Shown here: positions 12,355 to 23,096 of the stretch, in pieces
How the letters are laid out: each line of letters begins with the position of its first letter
How positions within the stretch are numbered: position 1 is the first letter of the stretch
NCBI GenBank assembly: GCA_037447655.1
Contig: JBBHKE010002512.1
Span: forward strand, 83,237 to 147,236
Direction of reading: 5' to 3'
DNA length: 64,000 bases
From: Zygnema cylindricum
Taxonomy: Eukaryota > Streptophyta > Zygnematophyceae > Zygnematales > Zygnemataceae
The notes under the pieces: generated by a model
The model's input: the letters and a program-made list of their open reading frames with translations, nothing else
Databases searched by the model: none
Told to the model about the DNA's origin: nothing
Made by a program: the position numbers and the translations under genes

Positions 12355-15300
12355 CTCTAGGGTACCAATCTTTAATGGAACTGGCTTCATATACTGGGAA
12401 AGTATGATGATAGGAGCTCTATGCGGAAAAAGGTTTTGGGGGATAGTGAGTGGACGATTGGGGCGTCCATTAAGTCTTGGAATCCCTCCAGGGTTTGGAG
12501 GAAGCAGATTCACCAGGAAAAGGGATCCACCTTCAACAGATGAGACAACGGAAGGAGAGGTGGTGAACAAAGGAAAGGAGAAGGAGACGACCACACCAAT
12601 AGCAACTGGTTCGGCATTCATGTCACCTATTCCGAGGAACAAGGAGAATGATACTGAAACCTGGGACTTCAACAATATGGCGGCAAAGCACTTCATCCTA
12701 CACCATCTCACTCAAGGACTTGCTTGTCCTCATTTGCAGGTAGAAAGGGCATCCGATCTTTGGATGGCTCTCATAGAGATGTACCGAAGTGGTACGATTC
12801 AGCAACAACAGTTGGCTGATAAGAAAGTTAAGGAGTATGTATACAAAGGGGGAAATATGTTGGATTTTTGCAATGAGCTTGCTACACTCTTTATAGAGCT
12901 AGAAAGTGCGGGAATAGTTTTTAGTGAAAATGAAAAGGTTAACTGTTTACTAATGAAGTTACCCGATGAGTTCGAAAACATAGTCAACCGTGTGCAGGAC
13001 TTGCCGGACTCAAGGTGGATATGGAACTCAGTGGTAGGGATGATTCTTGTTCAGGAGAATACGATTGAGATCCGAAGGGGAGGAAAGAGTGACCAAGCCT
13101 TGGCAAGTGCGACCGATTGGAGGAAAAAGGATTCGCGGAAACCGGTCGGAAACAATGGGGTGAGGGAGCAGAAAAATCAGACCGACGAGTTTGGACCAAG
13201 GGCTCCCAAAGGTTTATGTCATTTTTGTAAGAAACCTGGGCACTATATGGCAGAGTGCACTAAGATAACCGAGCTTCGGTTAAAGGAGGGGCAGACCGGT
13301 GGTACCCCGAGAGGAAAGAAAAAGGCCCTTGTGACACAGGTACATGAGGCGGAATCCGAGGACGAGGACGATGAGCTCTTTTTGGATGAGGAGTTGGAGG
13401 CGAAAAACGAGGTCGAAATTCCACGAAGGCAGAAATGTGCTTACGGTGGATTGAAAGGTGAAGCAGGCTGGATTGTAGATTCAGGTGCCTCCATGCACAT
13501 GTGTAAGGATAGGCACCTGTTCACTAAGATAAGAAATATTCCCACCGTAGAGATAGAGTACGGGGATGGGAGGATAGTCACCACTACTCTTGTAGGATCG
13601 GTAGATTTAAAAGTGTTAGTAGAAGGAAAGACATCCATAGTAACATTCTCCGATGTGTTGTTTATTCCGGAGCTGAACAAAAACCTCATCTCTACATCCG
13701 TATTAGATGATAAGGGTTTTTTTACTAGCACTAGGGAAGGAGTCTTTACTGCTAGTTTTGAGGAGGATGTCTATTTCATTGCTGAGAAAGGTAGCCATGG
13801 GATGTTTAGGCTGGTTTTAAGTAATGAAAGGAAGAAACTTTATTATGCTGGTGTCCATGATATTATGATGTGGCATAAGAGGCTTGGCATGTGAATCTAG
13901 ACAAATTAAGAGAAATGAAAAAGATGGGAGTGGTGGAAGGGATTAAGTTCAGTGAGAATGATAATATAAGTGATTGTAGTGGATGTGCTCAAGGTAAAAC
14001 ACACAGATTACCTTTTCCTAAAACAACCACCTATAAGGGAGAAAAAATTCTAAATCTAGTACACACAGATATTTGGGGACCGGCTAAAGTGCCCTCACCG
14101 AGGTGGAAGAGATTTATGATGACTATCACTGATGATTGGTCTCGGTATTCCCGAGTGTATTTTTTGAAAAACAAGTCCGAAGCTCAGGATTGTTTTAGAC
14201 AATATAAAGCATGGAGCGAAAAACTCCATGAAACTCCAATCAAGAGAATACGGAGTGACAATGGTGGAGAGTATACTTCTAACCAGTTTGAGGATTTTTG
14301 GAGGGAAGATGGAGTCCAACACCAAAAGACAATCCCAGAAAACCCGGAACAGAATGGGGTGGCTGAATGGTTAAATAGAACACTAAGTGATAGTGCTAGA
14401 AGTATGTTGTCAGATAAGAAGATAGGAAAAAGGTTTTGGGCAGAAGCAATGAACTGTGCTAATTACCTCAAAAATAGAGTTCTTACTTCAGCTATAAAAG
14501 ATCAAACACCTTATGAGAGATGGACAGGCCGAAAACCGGACATATCTCGCTTAAAGGTTTTCGGCAGTCAAGTATTCAGTCTAGATACTGATCGGTCCAA
14601 TTGGAAGCTAGATCCTAAAGGAAAACCGGGATACTTATTAGGATATGATGAGGATGTTAAAGGATATAGAGTTTATGATCTAAAAAGGGAAGATATAATC
14701 TTAGTAAAGCATCTAGTAGTTATGGATGAAGGAAAGTCTGTGGATCCCTTCAAATATACGAAGTCAGTAAAAATCAGATTTGAGTCAAAAAATTCCGATG
14801 ACTTTGAGCTTCCTAACTATCCTGGTTTTAGAGAAGATGACATTCTTGCAGGTACAAATCAGACCGAAAAGGACTCGGCTGTGGAAACTCCAGTGACAAC
14901 TCTACCCGAAGCGGAAGACGTGGTGGAAATTGATTCGGAATCAAGGGATAGGGGAGAAGCCGAGTTTGTTCGAAAGAATCCACGAGAACCATCTATACCG
15001 GCCTCAGATTTTGAGGGGGGGAGGAGAAGTAGCAAAAGACTGCAAGAAAAACAGGTTAATAACAAGGTAACTAAACTATTTCATCAAGATGAACCTCAAA
15101 CTTATCGAGAGGCTATGACTTGCCCAGAAAGAAACCGGTGGAAGACAGCCATCAATGAGGAGATGGCCTCAATAATGGCAGCCGATACTTGAGAGCTGGT
15201 GGATTGTCCACCTAACCGAAAACCAATCGGTTGTAAGTGGGTTTTCAAATTAAAACTGAACCTAGATAACACAATCGAGCGGTACAAGGCCAGATTAGTG

Positions 15301-16668
15301 GCAAAGGGATTTACACAAAAGGAGGGAATTGACTACGAGGAAACCTTTGCCCCAGTGGTCAGATTTCCCTTCGTCCGCATACTTCTCAGTTTAGCAGCAG
15401 CGGAAGACATGGAAGTGCACGAGATGGACATCAAGACAGCCTTTTTGCATGGAGAATTGGAAGAGGAGATTTTTATTCGACAACCCGAAGGTTTTGTGGA
15501 GGAAGGAGAGGAGAGTAAGTTATGTCGGCTGATTAAATCTCTTTATGGTTTGAAACAGGTGCCTCGACAATGGAATAAGAAGCTTGATGAGTTTCTTACT
15601 GGTTTGGGATATATTCGGATCAGCTCAGATCACTCAATCTATGTTTTCGAAGATGAGGAAGGTTTTATATTTATTGCAATTTATGTTGATGATTTGTTTG
15701 TTTTAAGTAAATCAATGGAAAAAATTAACAAACTGAAAACCGATCTTAAGGGGAGATTTGAAATGAAGGATATGGGGGAAGCAAAATATATTTTGGGAAT
15801 TCAAGTAGAGAGAGACCGAAAAAGAAAAATTATAAGACTGACTCAAAAGGAAGCAATAGGGAACATGCTTGAAAAATTTCAAATGGATAAAGCTAATAGT
15901 TGTACAACTCCAATGGAGTTGAAGAGGGGAAGTGAGGGGAGTGAGGAAGAAGGAGTCATAGTCTTAGACGAGGAATTATCTCCTGAAGAACAGAAGTTCA
16001 TGCAGACTATTCCTTATAGGCAAGTAGTGGGAAGTCTAATATATTTTATGAATTGTACCCGGCCGGATTTAGCTGCAGCTGTAGGAGTAAGTCTAAATGC
16101 TCCCACTAAGAATGATTGGGAGGCAGCTAAAAGAGTTCTTAGATATTTGACAGGAACTAGGGATCTATGGTTGCATTTGGGTGGGGAGAATACTGACATC
16201 ACTACTTGGAGTGATGCCAGTTATGGTGATGCTCCGATGAGGAGATGCACTTCTGGATATGTATTATATGTGAATGATGAGGCTTGTTGTTGGAGTAGCA
16301 AACAACAAAAAGTTATTGCTTAGTCCACCATGGAGGCTGAGTATATGGCCTCTTGCTTTGCTGTAAAAGAATTGATGTGGGTCAAGTCTTTGCTTGGCGA
16401 GCTTGGTCACCTTAAGAGTGGTGTGCAATTTTTTTTTTGTGATAAACAGGCAGCAATTGCTATTTCTGCCAATCTTAAACATAATTTTAAAGCTAAACAC
16501 ATGGACATCAGATTCAGCTTTGTTACAGAGAAAGTAGAAAACAAAATAATCAGTTTAGAGTACAGACCAAATAGTGAGATGGTAGCAGATATGATGACCG
16601 AACCTGTGCCTTCCCCTAAACTATTTTTTTGCAGGGAGAAGTGCGGTCTGAAATTAAAGATTGACTAG
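12344..16668 (+). pseudogene. Ty1/copia gag-pol of element B, broken
   Basis: Domain order is Gag, CCHC knuckle (CHFCKKPGHYMAEC near 13219), protease (IVDSGASMHMC near 13471), GAG pre-integrase, integrase core (HTDIWGP, RSDNGGEY), RT (YVDDLFVLSK near 15685) and RNase H (TTWSDASYGD near 16203). Pol order with integrase before RT marks it as copia. Breaks: a lost G at about 13887 (cttggcatg versus cttgggcatg in A), a TGG-to-TGA stop at 15190-15192, a CAG-to-TAG stop near 16321, and a 9-base in-frame deletion near 16088 (VLSRSLNA to VSLNA). Translation ends at 16668. The polypurine tract follows. Confidence 0.9.
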
Positions 16669-16681
16669 AAAATAAGGGGAG
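16669..16681 (+). other. Polypurine tract of element B
   Basis: The tract AAAATAAGGGGAG lies directly before the 3' LTR. The same tract precedes the 3' LTRs of A and C. Confidence 0.8.
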
Positions 16682-17738
16682 TGTAGAAATTAATGGTCCA
16701 TTTATAGTATTTTCTAGGTCTAAATAGAAATATAGAAAGAAGCCGAGGCAGTCTACCTCTAACTTCTTTCTGCAACTCTCAAACTTGTCGCAGTCACTGA
16801 GAAATTGGAGAGGGAGCTAGAGCTATGGCTACCTAGGCTATCCAGAGGTTTACGGAATATTAATATTAGTTAAAGGGTTTATTTTATCCAAAAGGTATGT
16901 GCCGGCCACAAGATTTGATCCCTATACCTACCGGCCAGCAGACAGCAGATTGCCGGTAGCCTTAGCCGTTAAGTCTATGACTAGTGTTACATAGTATATA
17001 GTTTGATATTTATTTAAACATGTATACGTAGGATTAATCATTTAACTGTAATTTATTACGGGATACATAGATCCGTTAATGTGTAAAGTACGGATTACGG
17101 TACGGACAAGAAATCAATACCGCGCATTTATTTCTTAACTGAAACGAATACCGCGCGTGTATTTATCACGGCTACGATTAAATCTGAATTTTATCGGGCG
17201 GCCGGAATTAGCGCCAAGATCGCGGAAGAAGATTTCGTCGGTTTGTGGCCATCGCCACATCGGATGACACGTGGCAAAATTATATTGGATCGTGGAATCT
17301 CCAGAGATTATGGCACCGAATCCGGATATGACATGTGTCGACATTTAGGCCATGTCGTACAATGTCCGTACATAAAGTACACCGGCAGCTGTACTTTTGC
17401 GTACGGAACTGTATTCTGATTGGTTCCGTACATCAGTAGATAGAGTCTGTGAGAGAGAAAGGACTTAGAAAAATTAGGAGATAGGACCCTCTCTCCCAGA
17501 GAGCTTCTGTACAAAAGGTCAACTTTGACCCCCCATAACTTACTGCTCGAGGAGCAAATTCAGAGATTCTTTTTGCTATAGACTCAGGGGAGTCTTGCCT
17601 TCACAGGGGTGCACGTGGTTAGAGTTTTTCTCTGCCAGGGAGGCAGTTGTTTTCGCTGAAACACAAAGGGGTCAGATTATCCTAGAGGCTTCTTGGAAGC
17701 TGTCCACTCTGAGGACTTATGGAAGTCTCAGAGTTTCA
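16682..17738 (+). mobile_element. 3' LTR of copia element B (1057 bp)
   Basis: The LTR runs TGTAGAAATTAATGG...GAGTTTCA. It is followed by CGTCA and then by a pol fragment of another element. Its variants agree with Y's 5' LTR (656-1711), not with the LTR at 11292. Confidence 0.85.
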
Positions 17739-18945
17739 CGTCATGCGATAACCCGAAGGTTTTATCGAGATAGGAGAGGAGAGTAAGGTATGCCGGCTGA
17801 TTAAATCTCTTTATGGTTTGAAACAGGCGCCTCGACATTGGGAGAAGAAGCTTGATGAGTTTCTTACCGGTCTAGGATATATTCAAACCAGCTCAGATCA
17901 CTCAATCTATATTTTTGAAGATGAGGACGATATTATATTTATTGCAATTTCTCTTGATGATTTGCTTATTTTAAGTAAATCAATGGAAAATATTAATAAA
18001 CAGAAAACCGATCTTAAGGGGAGATTTGAAATGAAGGATATGGGGGAAGCAAAATATATTTTGAGAATTCAAGTAGAAAGAGACCGAGAAAGAAAGATTA
18101 TGAGATTGACTCAAAAAGAAGCAATAGGGAACATGCTGGAAAAAATTTAGATGGAAAATGCCAATAGTTGTACAACTCCAATGGAGTTAAAAATGGGAAG
18201 TGTAGGGAGTGAGGAAGAAGGAGTAATAGTATTAGACGAGGAATTAAGTAATGAAGAACAGAAGTTCATGCACACTATTCCTTACAGGCAAGTAGTGGGA
18301 AGCCTAATCTATTTTATGAATTGTACCTGGCCGGATTTTGCTGCAGCTGTAAGAGTACTGAGTAGAAGTTTAAATGCTCCCACTAAGAAGGATTGGGAGG
18401 CAGCTAAGAGAGTCCTTAGATATTTGATAGGAACTAGGGATCTATGGTTGCATTTGGGTGGGGAGAATACTGACATCACTACTTAGAGTGATGCCAGTTA
18501 TGGTGATGCTCCGATGAGGAGATGTACTTCTGGATATGTATTATATGTGGGTGATGGGGCTTGCTGTTGGAGTAACAAACAACAAAAGGTTATTGCTTAG
18601 TCCACTATAGAGGCTGAGTATATGGCCTCTTGCTCTGCTGTAAAAGAATCGATGTGGGTCAAGTCTTTGTTTTGTGACCTTGGTCACCTTAAGAGTGGTG
18701 AGCAAATTTTTTTTTGTGATAATCAGGCAACGATCGCTATTACTGCCAATCCTAAACATCACTTTAAAGCCAAACACATGGACATTAGACTCAGCTTTGT
18801 AAGAGAGAAAGTAGAAAACAAAATAATCAGTTTAGAGTACCGACCAGATAGCGAGATGGTAGCAGATATGATGACCAAACTTGTGCCTTCCCCTAAGCTA
18901 ATTTTTTGCAGGGAGAAGTGTGGTCTGAAATTAAAGAGTGACTAG
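17739..18945 (+). pseudogene. Copia pol 3' fragment (element C): end of RT and RNase H
   Basis: The fragment opens mid-pol at the codons for the ...QPEGF region and reads LIKSLYGLKQAPRHW, an altered catalytic box (ISLDDLLIL where YVDD is normal), ILRIQVERD, then RNase H pieces and the KHMDIRLSFVREKVENK end. Stops lie at 18148, 18484 and 18598. Its first bases, CGTCATGCGATAACCC, continue exactly from where element X stops at 1712-1716. X and C are therefore likely halves of one element split by the Y/B insertion. Confidence 0.85.
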
Positions 18946-18958
18946 AAAATAAGGGGAG
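18945..18958 (+). other. Polypurine tract of element C
   Basis: A purine-only run of 14 bases containing AAGGGGAG sits immediately before the LTR start at 18959. Confidence 0.75.
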
Positions 18959-20008
18959 TGTAGAAATTGATGGTTCTTTTAGTATTTTTTAGGTCTAAAA
19001 TTTAATGCAGAAAGAGAAGCCGAGGCAGTCTGTCTTAAACTTCTCTCTCCAACTCCCACACTTGTTGCAGTCACTGAGAAGTTGGAGAGGAAGCTAGTGC
19101 CATGGCTGCCTATGCTATCCAAAGATTTACGTGGTAGGAAAGTAGTTGATTTACTAAAAGGAAAGCTGCCGGTTCCAAGATTTGATCGTGGTACCTACGG
19201 ATAGGTAACGCAGCCGGTAGCCGGTAGCCTCATCCATTCAATCTAGGATTATTGGTAGACGATATAGAGTTTAATAAATATATAAACGTTAACATATAGG
19301 CTAATTCATTTAACGACAACTATATACAGGATACATAGAGTCAGTTATGAAAAGTACGGATGACGAGTAGGGAGAAGAAATAAGTACCGCGCATTTGTTT
19401 TGATAGCGAAACAAATACATCGCAGATATTTATGACGGCTATGATTTAAATTGGCATTCAATTGGACGGCCGGAAAGAATGCCGAGATCGCGGAAGAGGA
19501 TTTCGGCGGTTTATGGTCGCCGCCACATCGGATGACACGTGGCACCACGACATTGGATTTCGACATCTCCTGGGATTACGGAAACGAATCCAGATAAAAC
19601 ATGTGTCAACTTTTTGGTCATGTCGTACAATGTCCGTAATGAAAGTGCACCGGCAGCTAAACCTTTATGTATTGTACAGTAATATGATTGGTGTTGTATG
19701 TCAATAGATAGAGTTTTAGAGAGAGATAGGAGTTAGAAAAATTTGGTAGATAAGACCCTATCTTTTAGAGAGCTTTTGTACAAGAGGTCAACTTTGACCC
19801 TACATAACTTACTGCTCATGGGAGCAAATTCAGAGATTATTTTTGGTATCGCCTCAAGGGAGTCTTGCCTTAACAAGGGTGCAGGTGGTCAAAGTTTTTG
19901 TCTGGCAGGGTGGCAGTTATTCTTCCTGAACACGAAGGGGTCAGGGTTATCCTAAAGGCTTCTTGGAAACTGTCCATTCTGAGGACCTATGGAGGTCTCA
20001 AAGTTGCA
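18959..20008 (+). mobile_element. 3' LTR of element C (1050 bp)
   Basis: The LTR runs TGTAGAAATTGATGG...AAGTTGCA. It is of the same subfamily and identical length as X's 5' LTR (4842-5891), with several per cent divergence by eye. It is followed by family 3 LTR sequence from 20009. Confidence 0.85.
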
Positions 20009-21080
20009 TCAATCAGAAACCCATTATAGGTTCACCCCTCTGAAATAATGCTTTCTGTGTGCTCAGTTCCACCACAGAATGCAAAGTTATAATATGAGTG
20101 TTGGACACATTCACCTTCTTTGACTTTCCCTTAGAAATGTAGCCACCCTTGTAGGCAAAAACTCTAACCAACTACACCCTTGTGTAGCTTGGACTCCCTT
20201 GTGTGCGCAGCAAAAAGAATCACTAAAAATGGTCAAGTAAATTGATAATTATGAATGGTCAAAGATGACCTTTTGTAGAGGAGCTCTCTCGGAGAGAGGT
20301 TGCTACCTACTAAATTTTCTAAGTCCTATCTCTCTCTAAAACTCTATCTACTGACGTACGGCACCAATCAAATTACGTTGTTGTACATAAAAGTACAGGT
20401 GCCGGTGTACTTTCTGTACGACCATCGTACGACATGGCGAAAATGTCGACACATGTCATATCGGGATTTGTTCTCGTGATCTCCGGAGTTGCCGCAATCC
20501 AACGTTGTCGCACCACGTGTCACATGACGTGGCAATGACAGTAAAACGCCAAAAGTACGTATTCCGTGATCGCGGCGCCTATCGTGTATGTCCGATCAAA
20601 ACCGGATACAACTATAGCCGTTGAATATATACACGCGGTATTTGTTTCGTGTTCAAAACAGATGCGAGGTATCCGTTCATATTATTCATTTAAATCCTAC
20701 AAAAATTAAATCTATGAATTACGTATCTATATCCCGTTAAATAAAGTACTCTACGTGTGACAAAATAAATATTTATCAAACCTAATAAATCCTACAATTA
20801 ATCCTATACTTATAGGTTAAGGCTACCGGCTAATTTGACGAATAACAAGTACCCGGATCAATTCCCGGGTCCGTCAAACATTTTAGGAACTCTATCAAGA
20901 TTTGCCTTCTTGTCCTCTTTGGACAGCCTATGCAGCCATGGATCTAACTCCTTTTCAAATCTTCAGTTACTGCGACAACTATGGGGACTTGAGTGAAGAG
21001 TTGGAGGCAAGCTCTCAGTGTCTCCTCTTTTGGCTTTTATTTTACAATCTCTAGACCTATAAAATACTTAAATTTCAACA
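20009..21080 (-). mobile_element. Family 3 copia LTR, truncated at its PBS-side end
   Basis: The plus strand shows the reverse complement of the family 3 LTR seen at 25879 and 42206. It shares caatcagaaaccc, ttccaccacagaatgcaaagtt, the GTAC-rich block near 20357-20430 and the tattttacaatctctagacct end. It stops at TTTCAACA (21080). Roughly the first 115 bp, relative to the complete copy at 42206, are missing at the junction with C's LTR. Confidence 0.75.
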
Positions 21081-21257
21081 CATTACACGGGCATGTACCC
21101 TGTCCAGTTTAACATGCCCTTTTTTGATGCCGTTTTTTGATGCCTGTTTTTCATGCGCGTTACAAAAAACACACCCGTACCTTTTTCCTGGAAGGTCCTG
21201 TACCTTTTCTAGTAGTCGTTCGTAGAGTCAGTTGATGGGAACATTATATTCTATCTG
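21081..21257. other. Unassigned spacer
   Basis: Between the LTR and the tandem array there are repeated ttttttgatgcc segments near 21121-21150. I see no gene here. Confidence 0.5.
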
Positions 21258-21822
21258 TTGTACGGCAGTTTATACTGCCGACGGATGGCAACGTTACATT
21301 ACGCCAACAGTACGGCGGTCTGCACATCGACGATTGGCAATGTTACATCACGCCAACCGTACGGCGGTCTTCACAACGACGGTTGGCAATGTTACATTAC
21401 GTCATCTGTACGGTGGTATGCACAGCGACGGTTGACAATGATACATTACGCCAGCGGTACGGCGGTCTTCACAGCGACGGTTGGCAATGTTACATTACGC
21501 CATCCGTACGGTGGCCTGCACAGCGACGGTTGACAATGATACATTACGCCAGCGGTACGGCGGTCTATATAATGACGGTTGGCAAAGTTACATTACGCAA
21601 GCCGTACGGCGGTCTGCACAGCGACGGTTGGCAATGTTACATTACGTTTTCCGTACGACGGTCTGCACAACGACTGTTGGCAATGCTACATTACGCCATC
21701 CGTACGGCGGTCTGCACAGCAACGGTTGGCAATGTTACATTACGCCATCGTATGGCGGTCTGTACTACGACGGGTGGCATGTTACATTGTGCCAGCGGTA
21801 CAGCCGTCTGTACTGCGGACAG
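21258..21822 (+). repeat. 49-bp tandem repeat array, about 11 units
   Basis: Units begin at 21280, 21329, 21378, 21427, 21476 and so on every 49 bases. Each contains GACGGTTGGCAATGTTACAT, TACG, a CCGTACGG core and GTCTGCACAGC. One unit near 21750 has lost a base. Units at 21427 and 21525 share the variants GTTGACAATGATAC and CCAGCGG, suggesting a two-unit higher-order step. Because 49 is not a multiple of 3, peptide-like repeats appear in all frames and are not evidence of coding. Confidence 0.95.
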
Positions 21823-22087
21823 ACAAAAAAAAACCATGACAGACACACCGCCTATATAACGCTTTCCAGAAAGGTGAACATTGTTCTCTTGTTTATATAT
21901 TGAAACTGATTACGCTTTCCCTACCTTTTCGTACATGTTCGTACAGCGAAAACTAAACGAATTTTACGAATAGTATAAAAGTCATGAATACTACGTAAAA
22001 ATAGGAAAAAAATCCTAATCCGTACCAATCGGACAATTAGGGCTCAAACCTTTACACTAGCTTAAAAATCTATACAAGCATAAACAC

Positions 22088-22400
22088 TAGTGTTGTGTAT
22101 CGGTAAGGATTTGCCGATAATCGATATGGGCCTTTTTTTCGGGTATCCGATAAGCGATATATTGGTACGATATATCCACATCGGTCTTATCGCCAATAAG
22201 TAGCCGATAATATCAGGTACTTATCAGCGATAATGCCGATAACGATAATTATCGGCGATAACTGTACGGACCGTACAGGTAAATGTACGGTCTGTACACT
22301 CAACTGTACGTCATATTCTCTGGACGTGTACAAGCATAGAAAGTACCGTAGCCGCCATAAAATCTGTACGATTTTGATACGGATCCTGTAAAAACGATGT
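22088..22400 (+). mobile_element. hAT-like element end (fragment)
   Basis: It starts TAGTGTTGTGTATCGG and continues with dense TATCGG/CCGATA words. It matches the reverse complement of the right end of the complete element at 52966-53737 over roughly its first 270 bases. No second terminal repeat is visible, so it is truncated. The next 250 bases (22401-22649) show nothing I can name. Confidence 0.65.
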
Positions 22401-22649
22401 ACCTTTCACATCCGACGCCATGGATTTGTCCTTTAATTTCTTAAGATCCAACTGCCGGTTTTTTTGGCAAAAGCTACCAAAAGAGCCATTCCTTGATGCC
22501 GGCGCTCACGCTGGCCCGTCCGTTTGTGTTTTCTCATTCCAAGTCGTCCATTCGATTCCGGCGGCGCGCAGAATGTTATTTTGCGTCCGTTGTACTTTTG
22601 TGTCCGCCGTCCTTTTCTAGTTCCATGTTCACCAGTTTTTTAGTAAATT

Positions 22650-23096
22650 TCCGGTATTTGTTTCTTCTCCGTACCGTACTCTTGACTCTATATAATTGAA
22701 ACTATGCATCCCGATATATAATTGAAACTATGCATCCCGATTAAAGTTTCTGTTGAATGAATTAGTGTACGTGTAAGTCTTTATATAATGATTAAACTTT
22801 ATATCATTTAACACTAGTCTTAGACTAAACGGATAAAGCTAACGACAAGTTTGACAGACGGCGGGTACCTGGATTAATTCTTGGGTCCGTCGAAACCTTT
22901 TAGGTAACTCTATTAAGATTTGCCTTTCTGTCCTCTTTGGACAGCCTAGGCAGCCATGGATCTAACTCCTCTTGAAGTCTTCAGTGACTGCGACAAGTGT
23001 GGGACTTGAGTGAAGATTTAGAGGCAGGCTGGCACTGTCTCCTCTTTGCCTTTTATTTTACAATCTCTAGACCTAGAAAATACTTGAATTTCAACA
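22650..23096 (-). mobile_element. 3' LTR of family 3 copia element E, truncated
   Basis: The right boundary is sharp: TTTCAACA at 23096, followed by the reversed polypurine tract CTCCCCTTATTTTCTAG. The left limit near 22650 is where LTR similarity (ggtatttgtttcttctccgtacc) begins and is approximate. Confidence 0.65.

Noticed and set aside
21258-21822. CRISPR-like array
   Set aside because: The whole 49-bp unit is repeated with no unique spacers, and the genome is a plant nuclear genome.
21232-21903. Repeat-rich proteins in three plus-strand frames
   Set aside because: They arise because a 49-bp unit, not a multiple of 3, cycles through all frames. There is no other coding sign.
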